64,000 bases of DNA from Jatrophihabitans telluris (GTDB taxonomy: Bacteria; Actinomycetota; Actinomycetes; Mycobacteriales; Jatrophihabitantaceae): assembly GCF_023516435.1 (NCBI RefSeq), contig NZ_CP097332.1, positions 62,001 through 126,000 on the forward strand, given 5' to 3'. The first letter of the stretch is position 1. Each line of letters starts with the position of its first letter. Below the pieces are notes generated by a model. That model did not search any database. It was not told the DNA's origin and saw only the letters and a program-made list of their open reading frames with translations. Below, piece after piece: positions 37,019 to 46,396 of the stretch. A program made the translations under genes and the position numbers.

Positions 37019-37594
37019 GTGAGGATCCTGCTGATGGGTCCCCCTGGGTCCGGTAAAGGGACCCAAGGCGTACGCCTGGCCCAAGCGCTGGGCATCCCAC
37101 ACATCGCCGTCGGAGACCTCCTGCGGGCCGAGGTCGAATCCGGCTCCGAGCGCGGGCAGGCCTTCGCCGAGATCATGGGCCGCGGCGAGCTGATCTCCGA
37201 TGACGTCATCACCGAGCTCATCACGCCGGTCGTGGTGGCGGCCGGCCGTTCGGGCGGTTACATCCTCGACGGGTTCCCGCGCACCCTCGTGCAGGCCGTG
37301 AACGCCCGACAGGCCGCCGACGAACTCAACGTCGACGCCGACGTGGTGATCTGGCTGGACGTTCCGCCGCGCGAGCTCATCGACCGGTTGGTCGGGCGGG
37401 CTGCGGAACAGGGCCGTGCGGACGACAACGCCGAGGCTGTCAGCCGCCGCCTCCAGGTCTATGAGGAGGCGACCCGGCCGCTGCTGGACTACTACAAGGG
37501 TCGCGGCATTCTCGCCGAGGTGGACGCCTCCAAAGACCCGGCAGTGGTGAACCGCGACCTGATGCGCGTGATCGAGTCCCGCCGCCCGTCCTGA
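37019..37594 (+). CDS. adk: Adenylate kinase, short form
   Basis: A 191-residue enzyme from GTG 37019, preceded by GAGGGGGCGG. The P-loop GPPGSGKGTQ (about residues 7-16), GYILDGFPRTLVQA and DRLVGRAAEQGRADDN are diagnostic. The LID is the short, zinc-free type, which explains the length. It balances ATP, ADP and AMP. In many actinobacteria the main adk sits in the ribosomal protein cluster, so this isolated copy may be a second one. Confidence 0.9.
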   Translation: MRILLMGPPGSGKGTQGVRLAQALGIPHIAVGDLLRAEVESGSERGQAFAEIMGRGELISDDVITELITPVVVAAGRSGGYILDGFPRTLVQAVNARQAADELNVDADVVIWLDVPPRELIDRLVGRAAEQGRADDNAEAVSRRLQVYEEATRPLLDYYKGRGILAEVDASKDPAVVNRDLMRVIESRRPS

Positions 37595-37641
37595 CCGTTC
37601 AATCGCCGGTATTCGTGGGCCTGCGTGAGAACATGGGGCGC

Positions 37642-38640
37642 ATGGTGGACACCCGGGCGCTGTGGGCCAGCGGCCTCGGTGTGCGCTACGGACGTCGGTG
37701 GGTCTTCCGCGATCTCGGGGTGAATCTGCCGCAGGGTGAGGTGCTCCGGCTATCCGGTCCGATCGGTAGCGGAAAGTCGACGCTGCTGCGGGTACTGGCC
37801 GGGGTGAGCCGCCCGACCGCGGGAGTGGTGCGACACCGGCCGCCTGTCGTCAGCTACGTCCCCACCCGATTGCGCGTGCCGGAGGGCTTGACCCTCGGCG
37901 AATACCTCACGCGACTGGGGCGGATCCGCGGGCTGGTCAGCGAGGAGATCGAGCGTCGGCGACACGAGCTGGTGGACGAGCTGAACCTGTCCCCCACGAC
38001 GGTGCTCAGCGAAGCATCGGCCGATGTCCGCTGCCGCGTTGCCATCGCCCAGGCCCTGCTGGAGCGCCCCTCCCTGCTGATCATCGACGACCCGTGGTCG
38101 AACATGGCCGCCCCGTCGCAGGTGGACACGATCGAGTTGATGAACAAGCGTGCCGAGCGGGGATGCATCGTGGTCTTCACCGCAGCGCCGAACTGGCGGC
38201 CCGCGCTCGAAGTCACCCGCCATCTCACGCTCTCAGGCGGCATCCTCCATCCAGCTCCGGCATCGGCGGCTCCCGGAGGCACCCTGAATCCCGGTGCCTC
38301 GGCCGCATCCGGCGCCTCGGGTTCGGCGGGTTCGGCGGGCTCGGCCGGTTTTGCGACCGTGGCGGGTTCGGCACGCTCCGGCTCGTCCCGGTCCGGCACG
38401 GCCGCGGGGTCTTCGACGGCGATCCTGCCCCCGACCAGGCCGGACCGAGGCCCGGCGATCCTGGTCCGGATCGTGCTGTACGGACAGGGAATCGCGCTCG
38501 AACCGGACACCGACGGCATCATCTCCATCACCCCGTACGCCGACGGGATCTCGATCATCGCCCAGGCCGAACACTCTGCCGAGGTGCAGGACCTGGCGTT
38601 GACCCACAACTGGCTGATCCGCCGCGTGGAGAGCGCATGA
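37642..38640 (+). CDS. ABC-type ATPase with degenerate catalytic motifs
   Basis: About 332 residues from ATG 37642, which has GGGG upstream; in-frame GTG 37615 and ATG 37633 are alternatives. Walker A is intact (SGPIGSGKST), but the Q-loop position reads VPTRLRVPEG, the signature is SADVRCRVAIAQ instead of LSGGQ, Walker B is LLIIDDP with Asp in place of the catalytic Glu, and the H-loop His is missing (VVFTAAP). A Ser/Gly/Ala-rich linker (~215-265) leads to a small C-terminal domain. It is followed by a membrane protein gene, its likely partner. ATP binding is likely, hydrolysis doubtful. Confidence 0.75.
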   Translation: MVDTRALWASGLGVRYGRRWVFRDLGVNLPQGEVLRLSGPIGSGKSTLLRVLAGVSRPTAGVVRHRPPVVSYVPTRLRVPEGLTLGEYLTRLGRIRGLVSEEIERRRHELVDELNLSPTTVLSEASADVRCRVAIAQALLERPSLLIIDDPWSNMAAPSQVDTIELMNKRAERGCIVVFTAAPNWRPALEVTRHLTLSGGILHPAPASAAPGGTLNPGASAASGASGSAGSAGSAGFATVAGSARSGSSRSGTAAGSSTAILPPTRPDRGPAILVRIVLYGQGIALEPDTDGIISITPYADGISIIAQAEHSAEVQDLALTHNWLIRRVESA

Positions 38641-38671
38641 AGACCAGCGACGGCGCGGGGACGGGGCGGCG

Positions 38672-39283
38672 GTGAGGGCGGCGGTCGGTCTCGAGTGGAG
38701 CCTGTTGCTCCGCCGAGGCGTCTGGGTGTGGCCGATAGCGCTGTACGCACTGGCCCTGATCGGCATCGGCGCGCTCGCGGTGGGCCCGGAACACTGGGCC
38801 TACCGACTGGTGACCCCGGCCCTGGTCCTGATCTCGGGCTGGCTCGGTTGGCTGATCGGATCCGCCACGCCCTCGTCGGCCTGGCGGGTCGCGGTGGTGG
38901 CTCTCGGTGGTCTGGAACGGGCCCTTGCGGCTCGCTGGCTGGCTGGGATCGGAGCGTCGGCGCTGCCGCTGATCGGTGCCTGGATCGCGGTGGAGGTCGG
39001 GCATTCGTCCGCGTCGGCCGGCGGCGGTCTGTGGTGGCCGGGCATCTGGCTGCAGTTGGTGGCGGCGATCTTCGGGACGTCGGTCGGCCTGTGGTTGGGC
39101 TTCACGGTCACCGAGGAGGCCGGCCAGCCGGTCGAGCCCAGCGTGGCGACGGCCTGGGCCTGCGGTGGCATCGCCGCGGCGGGGGTGTTCGCGCTGGTGC
39201 CCTACATCGGGATCCTGACCGCGTTCCTGTTCGTCCTGGCCACCGTTGTGGCCGCCGTGCTCGCGTTGCACACCCCGGCCTGA
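38672..39283 (+). CDS. Polytopic membrane protein, partner of the upstream ATPase
   Basis: A 203-residue protein from GTG 38672, 31 bases after the ATPase gene, with GGGGCGGCG upstream. It has about six hydrophobic segments (for example ALYALALIGIGALAV, TPALVLISGWLGWLIG, LVAAIFGTSVGLWLGF and GILTAFLFVLATVVAAVLAL). I do not recognise a family; ABC-2-type permease components are similar in size and layout. Function unknown. Confidence 0.75.
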   Translation: MRAAVGLEWSLLLRRGVWVWPIALYALALIGIGALAVGPEHWAYRLVTPALVLISGWLGWLIGSATPSSAWRVAVVALGGLERALAARWLAGIGASALPLIGAWIAVEVGHSSASAGGGLWWPGIWLQLVAAIFGTSVGLWLGFTVTEEAGQPVEPSVATAWACGGIAAAGVFALVPYIGILTAFLFVLATVVAAVLALHTPA

Positions 39284-39360
39284 GCCTGCCGGCGACCGGG
39301 CGCGCGACTGATTGCGCAGCACCGGTCCGGGCCGCGCCGCGGTCGGCTAGCGTCACCGGG

Positions 39361-40791
39361 ATGCGACTGGTGATCGTGGGCGGCGGTGGCTTTCGAGTCC
39401 CGCTGGTCTACCGGGCCTTGCTCGGCGAGCAGGCGCAGCCGATCACCGAGGTCGTCCTCTACGACACGGACCGGGCTCGGGCGGTGATCGTCGGCGGGGT
39501 GCTGGCAGACCTGGCTCGTCGCCCGGCTCCGGGCCGGGCGCCCTCCGTCCGCATCGCCGACGACCTCAACGATGCGCTGATCGGTGCCGATTTCGTGTTC
39601 TTCGCGGTCCGGCCGGGCGGCGTCGCCGGTCGGGTTCTCGACGAGCGGATCGCGCTGAGGCACGGCGTGCTCCGCCAGGAGACGGTGGGCGCCGGCGGGA
39701 TCGCCTTCGGCCTGCGCACCGTTCCGGTCGCGCTCGACCTCGCCCGTCGGGTGGACGAGCGAGCACCACAGGCGTGGACGATCACCTTCACCAACCCGGC
39801 CGGCCTGGTCACCGAGGCGATGCGGACGGTTCTCGGTGACCGGGTGATCGGGATCTGCGATTCGCCCAGTGGTCTGATCCGGCGCGTCGCCACCGTCCTG
39901 GGCGCCGAGGAGGTGGATTTCGACTACGTGGGCCTCAACCACCTCGGTTGGCTGAGATCGGTCACGGTGGATGGCCGTGACCTGCTGCCGGGGTTGCTGG
40001 CCGACGAGGCTCGACTGGCCCGGATCGAGGAGGGGCGCCTGTTCGGAGCGCCGTGGCTGCGGGCCCTGGGCGCAATCCCGAACGAGTATCTGCACTACTT
40101 CTACTTCGCCCGCGAAGCCCTCCGGTCGATCCAGACCGCGCCCCGCACCCGAGGGGAGTACCTGGCCGAACAGCAGGACGGCTTCTACGCGCGGCTGGGC
40201 CAGTACCCCACCGACCCCACCGACCCGACCGACCCCACCGGCCCCGCCGGCCCCGCCGCCCAGTGGGATCACGTTCGCGGTGAACGGGACGCGAGTTACC
40301 TGGCCGAGGCCCGGCACGCGGCAGGAGCGGGCGAACGCGACGCGGCGGACCTGTCCTCCGGCGGGTACGAGCACATCGCCCTGCAGCTGATGCTGCGACT
40401 GGCCGGTTCGGGCTCGGACCTCGGTTCCGAGGCGGGGTCCCGGGCGGACTCCGACTCCGGGTCGGTCGGCAAGCGCCCGCTGGTGCTCAACGTCGCCAAT
40501 GCCGCGGCGGTCACCGAACTCGACGACGACGCCGTCATCGAGGTGCCGTGCTCGGTGGACCCCACCGGCGTAAGGGCCCGTCCGGTCGCCCGGTTGACCG
40601 ATCACCAGGCCGGGCTGATGCGCACGGTCAAGGCCGTCGAGCGGGCCGTTGTCGAGGCGGCCACCACCGGCTCATCCGCCGCGGCGTTACGCGCGTTCGC
40701 CCTGCATCCGCTGGTGGACTCGGTCACCGTGGCGCGAGCCTTGCTCGCCGACTACCGGACGGCACTGCCGGAGCTGGGTTACCTTCGCTGA
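39361..40791 (+). CDS. Glycoside hydrolase family 4 (6-phospho-beta-glucosidase-like)
   Basis: A 476-residue enzyme from ATG 39361; TAGCGT (39348-39353) ends seven bases before it, implying a leaderless mRNA, and rules out the long upstream extension. MRLVIVGGGGFRVPLVYRAL is the NAD-binding start, and FTNPAGLVTEA, GICDSPSGL (metal-binding Cys) and GLNHLGW (metal-binding His) are GH4 signatures. GH4 enzymes cleave phospho-glycosides by an NAD/Mn redox mechanism. A DPT repeat insert and an Ala/Ser/Gly-rich segment (~345-380) enlarge it. No PTS gene lies nearby. Confidence 0.9.
   Translation: MRLVIVGGGGFRVPLVYRALLGEQAQPITEVVLYDTDRARAVIVGGVLADLARRPAPGRAPSVRIADDLNDALIGADFVFFAVRPGGVAGRVLDERIALRHGVLRQETVGAGGIAFGLRTVPVALDLARRVDERAPQAWTITFTNPAGLVTEAMRTVLGDRVIGICDSPSGLIRRVATVLGAEEVDFDYVGLNHLGWLRSVTVDGRDLLPGLLADEARLARIEEGRLFGAPWLRALGAIPNEYLHYFYFAREALRSIQTAPRTRGEYLAEQQDGFYARLGQYPTDPTDPTDPTGPAGPAAQWDHVRGERDASYLAEARHAAGAGERDAADLSSGGYEHIALQLMLRLAGSGSDLGSEAGSRADSDSGSVGKRPLVLNVANAAAVTELDDDAVIEVPCSVDPTGVRARPVARLTDHQAGLMRTVKAVERAVVEAATTGSSAAALRAFALHPLVDSVTVARALLADYRTALPELGYLR
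40201..40262 (+). repeat. Short tandem repeat insert in the GH4 gene
   Basis: Repeats of ACCGACCCC/ACCGGCCCC encode Asp-Pro-Thr and Gly-Pro-Ala units in a surface loop of the GH4 enzyme. The repeat keeps frame (multiples of three). Confidence 0.75.
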
Positions 40792-40827
40792 CAGTCCCGT
40801 CATCCGATCAGTTCCCGAGGAGCCGTT

Positions 40828-42636
40828 GTGGCCGCGAGCCCGTCTCTGATCCTGTCCCGCCGGGACCTCGACTTCCTGTTGTTCGAATGGCTGGACGTGA
40901 CCGGGCTGCTCGATCGGCCCCGGTTCGCCGAGCACTCTCGCCACACCTTCGCCGCGGTCCTGGACCTGGCCGAGGAACTGGCCACCGAGCGGTTCGCACC
41001 GCACAACAAGAAGGCGGACGCGACCGAGCCACGGATCGCCCCCGACGGCACCGTCGTGTTGATCGAGGAGATCGGTCAGGCCCTGCAGGCCTTCGCCAAG
41101 ACCGGCTTGATGGCCGCGACGTTCGACGAGCAACACGGCGGGATGCAGCTGCCGACGTCGGTGGCCAAGGCCGTCCTGGCCTGGTTTCAGGCCGCCAACG
41201 TCGGGACCTCCGCCTACCCGTTCCTGACCATGGCCAACGCCAACTGCCTCATCGAGCACGGCAGCGCCGAGCAGGTGGCGACGTGGGTCGAGCCGATGCT
41301 CGCGGGCCGCTTCTTCGGCACGATGGCGCTGTCGGAGCCGCAGGCCGGTTCGTCGCTGGCCGACATCACGACCCGCGCCGAACCGCAGCCGGACGGAACC
41401 TACCGGCTCTTCGGCAACAAGATGTGGATCTCCGGCGGGGACCACGAGCTGAGCGAGAACATCGTGCATCTGGTACTCGCGAAGGTCCCGGGCGGCCCCT
41501 CCGGCGTGAAGGGAATCTCGATGTTCGTGGTCCCGAAGATCCTGCTCACGGACTCGGGCCAACTCGGCGAACGCAACGACGTGGTGCTGGCCGGGTTGAA
41601 CCACAAGATGGGTTATCGCGCGACCACGAACACCCTGCTCAACTTCGGCGAGGGGGTGCACCGGCCGGCGGGCAGCCCGGGCGCGGTCGGCTACCTGGTG
41701 GGCGAGCTTCATCACGGCCTGTCATACATGTTCTCGATGATGAACGAGGCCCGGATCGGGGTGGGTCTGGGTGCGACGGCCTTGGGGTACACCGGCTACC
41801 TGCACGCTCTCGACTACGCCCGTACCCGGGTCCAGGGGCGGAGCGTCGCGGGGGCCGGACCGGTGGCGATCATCGAGCACCCGGACGTTCGGCGGATGCT
41901 GCTGGCGGCCAAGTCCTACGTCGAAGGGGCGCTGGCGCTGGGGCTCTATTGCGCAGCGCTGGTGGATGAGCAGGCAACCGCAACGTCCGTGCTGGCTCGT
42001 GAAGAGGCCGGACTGCTACTGCAGGTGCTGACCCCGATCGCCAAGGCGTGGCCCTCCCAGTGGTGCCTGGCCGCCAACGACCTGGCGATCCAGATCCACG
42101 GCGGCTACGGCTACACCCGCGACTACGACGTCGAGCAGTTCTACCGCGACAACCGGCTCAACCCGATCCACGAGGGAACGAACGGGATCCAGGCCCTGGA
42201 CCTGCTCGGGCGCAAGGTGCCGATGGCGGGGGGTGCCGGGCTGCGACTGCTGCTGGAGCGGGTGGGCCGCACCATCGAACGGGCCACTGCCGGCGGCGAT
42301 CGTGAGGACGGGGGGTACGCGGGGTACGCGGCCGAGTTGCAGGTCGCGGTCGACCGGATCGCACGGACCACGGCGACGTTGCTGACGTGCGGGGACACCG
42401 CGCTGATGCTGTCGAACGCGACGGCCTATCTGGAAGCGGTCGGTCACACCGTGATCGCCTGGCTCTGGCTGGATCAGGTGCTGTCGGCTGGAAGCGAGTC
42501 CGGTGCCTTCTACGAGGGCAAGCGCGCGGCGGCGCGGTACTTCTACGCGTGGGAACTGCCGAGCGTCCACGCGAAGCTGGATCTGCTGGACCGGCTGGAC
42601 CGGACCTTGCTCGACACCCCGCCCGAAGCCTGCTGA
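40828..42636 (+). CDS. Acyl-CoA dehydrogenase with C-terminal extension
   Basis: A 602-residue flavoenzyme from GTG 40828 with GAGGAG upstream. FGTMALSEPQAGSSLADITT and MWISGGDHELSEN are FAD-binding segments; YGYTRDYDVEQFYRDNRLNPIHEGTNGIQALDL is the dimer/FAD-pocket signature, in which the Glu of HEGTNGIQ is the catalytic base position of this longer class. The C-terminal ~130 residues match the extension seen in ~600-residue acyl-CoA dehydrogenases. It makes 2-enoyl-CoA; chain specificity is unknown. Confidence 0.92.
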   Translation: MAASPSLILSRRDLDFLLFEWLDVTGLLDRPRFAEHSRHTFAAVLDLAEELATERFAPHNKKADATEPRIAPDGTVVLIEEIGQALQAFAKTGLMAATFDEQHGGMQLPTSVAKAVLAWFQAANVGTSAYPFLTMANANCLIEHGSAEQVATWVEPMLAGRFFGTMALSEPQAGSSLADITTRAEPQPDGTYRLFGNKMWISGGDHELSENIVHLVLAKVPGGPSGVKGISMFVVPKILLTDSGQLGERNDVVLAGLNHKMGYRATTNTLLNFGEGVHRPAGSPGAVGYLVGELHHGLSYMFSMMNEARIGVGLGATALGYTGYLHALDYARTRVQGRSVAGAGPVAIIEHPDVRRMLLAAKSYVEGALALGLYCAALVDEQATATSVLAREEAGLLLQVLTPIAKAWPSQWCLAANDLAIQIHGGYGYTRDYDVEQFYRDNRLNPIHEGTNGIQALDLLGRKVPMAGGAGLRLLLERVGRTIERATAGGDREDGGYAGYAAELQVAVDRIARTTATLLTCGDTALMLSNATAYLEAVGHTVIAWLWLDQVLSAGSESGAFYEGKRAAARYFYAWELPSVHAKLDLLDRLDRTLLDTPPEAC

Positions 42637-42794
42637 GCCGCGGGGCGGCCGCGGGGCGCCCTCAGCTCGACCAGGCTTGCTCGGCGGGGTCCGGGCACCT
42701 GGACATGGCCGGCGCACGATCGTGTGGTCCCTCGGGAACGGCCGCCACTGGCGAGGGCGGTGCACGGCCTCCACCGCCGGTAGGCTGGGGGTCG

Positions 42795-44660
42795 ATGAGT
42801 ACTGAGTCCGCCGACCCGACGACCGCCCCCGACGACACCGAGCAGCGACCCGGTTTCGCTGACCTGGGGCTCTCAGCGCCGGTCCTGCAAGCCCTGTCCG
42901 AGGTCGGCTACGAGTCACCCTCGCCGATCCAGGCCGCGACGATCCCGCCGCTGATGGCCGGGCGGCACGTAGTCGGTCTCGCCCAGACCGGTACCGGCAA
43001 GACCGCCGCCTTCGCCCTGCCGATCCTGTCCCGGATCGACACCTCGGCCCGCAAGCCACAGGCGCTCGTGCTGGCGCCGACCCGGGAGCTGGCCCTGCAG
43101 GTCGCCGAGGCGATCGGCAAGTACGCCCATCACCTGCCCGAACTGCACGTCCTGCCGATCTACGGCGGCCAGAGCTACGGCATCCAGCTGTCGGGACTGC
43201 GCCGGGGCGCACAGGTCATCGTCGGAACGCCAGGGCGGGTCATCGACCACCTGGAGAAGCGAACCCTCGACCTGTCCGAGCTGAAGTTCCTGGTGCTGGA
43301 CGAGGCCGACGAGATGCTCAACCTCGGTTTCGCCGAGGACGTCGAGCGAATCCTGGCCGACACCCCGGACGACAAGCAGGTGGCGCTGTTCTCGGCGACG
43401 ATGCCCTCGCAGATCCGCCGGCTGTCCAAGCGCTATCTCACCGACGCCGCCGAGATCACGGTCAAGAACAAGACGGTCACCGCCGCCAACACCCGCCAGC
43501 GCTACGTCCAGCTCGCGCACTCGGCCAAGATGGACGCGCTCACCCGCTTCCTGGAGGTCGAGGACTTCGACGCGATGATCATCTTCGCGCGCACCAAATC
43601 GGCCACCGAGGACGTGGCCGAGCGGCTGCGTGCGCGCGGCCTGTCCGCCGCAGCCATCAATGGTGACCTCGTCCAAGCCCAGCGCGAACGCACGATCGGC
43701 CAGCTCAAGAGTGGCGCGCTGGACATTCTCGTGGCCACCGACGTCGCGGCCCGCGGGCTGGACGTCGAGCGCATCACGCACGTCGTCAACTACGACATCC
43801 CCGCCGACGCGGAGTCCTACGTCCACCGCATCGGGCGCACGGGCCGCGCGGGCCGTTCCGGTGACGCGCTGATGTTCGTCACACCGCGCGAGCGACACCT
43901 GCTCGCCACCATCGAGCGGGCGACCAGGCAGCCGATCACCGAGATCCCGCTGCCGTCGGTCGAGGACGTCAACGCCCAGCGCGTCGCCAAATTCGGGGAC
44001 TCGATCACCGCAAGCCTCGGCTCACCCGAGGTCGCCCTGTTCCGCCAGCTGATCACCGACTACGAGCGCGACCACGACGTGCCCGTGATCGAGATCGCCG
44101 CGGCGTTGGCGGTCTTGAGCCAGGACGACAAGTCCTTCCTGCTCAAGCCGGATCCCGTGCAGGATCGCCGGCCCCGCGAACGCAGCACCCGCGGACCCGA
44201 AGGCGCCGGCTCCGGCGCGCGCGTCGCCGGCCAGCGCAAGCACCGTTCCGAGGACGGTGCGGCACCCGAGCCGCGCGCCGGAATGGCCAAGTACCGGCTC
44301 GCGGTCGGACGGCGGCACAAGGTCCAGCCCGGCGCCATCGTCGGCGCGCTGGCCAACGAGGGCGGCCTGAGCCGCCAGGACTTCGGGCACATCGACATCC
44401 GGGGTGACCACACCCTGGTCGACCTACCGGCCAACCTGCCGGCCGACACGTATCGCGCGCTGGAGAAGACCCGGGTCTCCGGCCAGCTCATCCACCTGCG
44501 CCTGGACGACGGTCCGCCGCCCCGCCGCCGGGACGACAACCCGGTGACCGGCGGCGGCGCACCGCCGTACCGCGACGGTAAACCTTCCTATTCCGACGGT
44601 GGCAGGCCGCCGTACCGGCAGGGCGAGAAGCCGAAGAAGCCGCGTCACCGCGGGCAGTGA
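42795..44660 (+). CDS. DEAD-box ATP-dependent RNA helicase with DbpA RNA-binding domain
   Basis: A 621-residue helicase from ATG 42795; TAGGCT ends eight bases upstream. Motifs in order: Q motif (GFADLGLSAPVLQAL...SPIQ), AQTGTGKT, PTRELALQ, DEAD, SAT, ARGLDVERITHVVNYD and HRIGRTGRAG. Residues ~495-575 (AKYRLAVGRRHKVQPGAIVGALANEGG) are a DbpA-type RNA-binding domain, as in DeaD/CsdA. The tail is Arg/Gly/Pro-rich. It remodels rRNA or structured mRNA, often in the cold. Its stop overlaps the next start as GTGA. Confidence 0.94.
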   Translation: MSTESADPTTAPDDTEQRPGFADLGLSAPVLQALSEVGYESPSPIQAATIPPLMAGRHVVGLAQTGTGKTAAFALPILSRIDTSARKPQALVLAPTRELALQVAEAIGKYAHHLPELHVLPIYGGQSYGIQLSGLRRGAQVIVGTPGRVIDHLEKRTLDLSELKFLVLDEADEMLNLGFAEDVERILADTPDDKQVALFSATMPSQIRRLSKRYLTDAAEITVKNKTVTAANTRQRYVQLAHSAKMDALTRFLEVEDFDAMIIFARTKSATEDVAERLRARGLSAAAINGDLVQAQRERTIGQLKSGALDILVATDVAARGLDVERITHVVNYDIPADAESYVHRIGRTGRAGRSGDALMFVTPRERHLLATIERATRQPITEIPLPSVEDVNAQRVAKFGDSITASLGSPEVALFRQLITDYERDHDVPVIEIAAALAVLSQDDKSFLLKPDPVQDRRPRERSTRGPEGAGSGARVAGQRKHRSEDGAAPEPRAGMAKYRLAVGRRHKVQPGAIVGALANEGGLSRQDFGHIDIRGDHTLVDLPANLPADTYRALEKTRVSGQLIHLRLDDGPPPRRRDDNPVTGGGAPPYRDGKPSYSDGGRPPYRQGEKPKKPRHRGQ

Positions 44661-45799
44661 TCGCGATGCCGTCAGCGGAACCGCCCGTTTCAACGGCGTC
44701 AGCAACGGAGTCGGCGGCGGCTGCGGCGGCCGCCCGTTCCGCACCGGCCACGCCGTACCTGCAGGTCGACGTCGAGCGCCTGGAGCGCAACATCGCCACC
44801 ATGCAGGCCTTCTGCCACGCGCGGGGCATCGCGCTCAGACCGCACGTCAAGACGCACAAGTGCCTGCCGATCGCCCGGCGGCAGCTCGAGGCCGGCGCGA
44901 TCGGGCTCACCGTCGCGACGCTGGGGGAGGCGCACGCCTTCGCCGAACTGGGCCAGGTCTCGATCCTGGTCGGGTATCCGGTGTTCCTCGACGCGGGCGC
45001 GGCGGCGCGGATCCGCGACCTGTCCGACCGCGTCGACCTCATTCTCGGCGTCGATTCCCTCGACGGAATCAGGGCGATCGCAAAGGCCGTGCCCGGGGCG
45101 CGGGTCCGGGTGGAGGTCGATTGTGGCCTGGCTCGTACCGGTGTCGAACCTGCGGCGGCGGGGGCGCTGGGCCTTGCCGCCGTAGACCATGGGCTCGAGG
45201 TCGACGGCGTCTTCACCTTTCCCGGTCAGGGCTACGGTCCCGGCAACGCCGAGAGCGCCGCGGCGGCCGAGGCGGACGCGCTCGCCCGGGCGGCGGCGGC
45301 GTTCGCGGCCGCCGGGCTGGACTGCCCGGTACGCAGCGGCGGGTCCACGCCGACCGCGCGCCACGTCCGTGCGGGAACGGTCACCGAACTGCGACCCGGG
45401 GTGTACGCCCTCAACGATGCCCAGCAACGCGCGATGGGAGTAGCGGAGGACGACCTTGCCCTGTCGGTACAGGCCAGCGTGATCTCGACGGCGGTCGCGG
45501 GCCAGTTCGTCATCGATGCGGGTTCGAAGGTCCTGGCCGCTGACCGTCCCGGTTACGTCGATGGCCACGGCTGGCTGCCCGATCATCCCGGCGCCGTGTT
45601 CACCCGGATCTGGGAACATCACGGTGTCGTCGACACCAGCGGCCTCGATCCACGACAGTGGCCCGCCGTCGGCGACCGGATACGCGTCGTGCCCAACCAC
45701 GCCTGCACCGCGGTCAATCTCGTCGACGAACTCGTGGCCCGTCATCCGTCCGGGACGCTGGAACGCTGGCCGGTCACCGCGCGCGGCCGTAACAGCTGA
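44657..45799 (+). CDS. PLP-dependent D-threonine aldolase/D-serine dehydratase-like (alanine racemase fold)
   Basis: A 380-residue protein; GTG 44657 overlaps the helicase stop, though the core begins near residue 33 (TPYLQVDVERLERNIATMQ) after an Ala-rich tail. PLP-lysine K65 lies in RPHVKTHKCLP. The C-terminal metal pair reads VPNHACTAVNL: His and Cys, the Zn-binding form of D-serine dehydratase, rather than the His/Asp of classical D-threonine aldolase. It should cleave or dehydrate a D-3-hydroxyamino acid. Translational coupling to a helicase gene looks fortuitous. Confidence 0.88.
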   Translation: MIAMPSAEPPVSTASATESAAAAAAARSAPATPYLQVDVERLERNIATMQAFCHARGIALRPHVKTHKCLPIARRQLEAGAIGLTVATLGEAHAFAELGQVSILVGYPVFLDAGAAARIRDLSDRVDLILGVDSLDGIRAIAKAVPGARVRVEVDCGLARTGVEPAAAGALGLAAVDHGLEVDGVFTFPGQGYGPGNAESAAAAEADALARAAAAFAAAGLDCPVRSGGSTPTARHVRAGTVTELRPGVYALNDAQQRAMGVAEDDLALSVQASVISTAVAGQFVIDAGSKVLAADRPGYVDGHGWLPDHPGAVFTRIWEHHGVVDTSGLDPRQWPAVGDRIRVVPNHACTAVNLVDELVARHPSGTLERWPVTARGRNS

Positions 45800-45899
45800 G
45801 CCGAGTGCGATCGGGGGTCGGCCGCGGTCGCAGGCGGTACGGCCTCATATCGGCCTGATATCAGCCCGTCCCCCGGATCAGCCCCGGATCGGCCTCAGG

Positions 45900-46304
45900 T
45901 CAGCGTGGCTCGAGGACCACAACCGGGATCTGCCGATTCGTCTTGGACTCGTACTCGGCGAATCCGGGGTAGCGGAGCTTCTGCTCCTCCCAGATCCGGG
46001 TGCGCTCCTCGTCCCCGGCGACTCTCGCGCGGACGGGCTTGGTCTCGCTACCGATCTCGACGCTGGTGTCCGGATGGGCGAGCAGGTTGTGGAACCAGGC
46101 CGGGTTCTCCGGAGCGCCGCCCTTGGAGGCGAACACCGCGTAACCACCCTCGACGGCCTGGTACATCACCGGGTGCACCCGCTCGGTCCCGGACTTGGCT
46201 CCGAAGCTGTGCAGCAACAGCAACGGCGCGCCTTCGAACTGACCGCCCACCTTGCCGTCGTGGGCACGAAATTCGTCGATGATCTGAGCGTTCCAGTCCG
46301 CCAT
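45900..46304 (-). CDS. F420-type (deazaflavin-dependent) nitroreductase family protein
   Basis: A 134-residue split-barrel protein with GAGGACGCACG before ATG 46304. LLLLHSFGAKSGTERVHPVMYQ, YAVFASKGGAPENPAWFHNLLAHPD and WEEQKLRYPGFAEYESKTNRQIPVVVLEP are the standard Ddn-like motifs. Such proteins use reduced F420 (or heme/other cofactors) to reduce quinones or nitro compounds near the membrane. Length is typical. Supports an F420-making actinobacterium. Confidence 0.92.
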   Translation of the reverse strand: MADWNAQIIDEFRAHDGKVGGQFEGAPLLLLHSFGAKSGTERVHPVMYQAVEGGYAVFASKGGAPENPAWFHNLLAHPDTSVEIGSETKPVRARVAGDEERTRIWEEQKLRYPGFAEYESKTNRQIPVVVLEPR

Positions 46305-46396
46305 CGTGCGTCCTCGTCTCTCGTCCTCGGCTCGCTCGCGAGGGTTCGGCGCCGGGTACCGGCCTGCGTCTCGACGCTACCGGTACGGTCTGGGCT

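Noticed and set aside
38695-39360. Long N-terminal extension of the GH4 enzyme
   Set aside because: It overlaps the membrane protein gene in another frame; the NAD-binding start MRLVIVGGGG and a -10 element fix the start at 39361.
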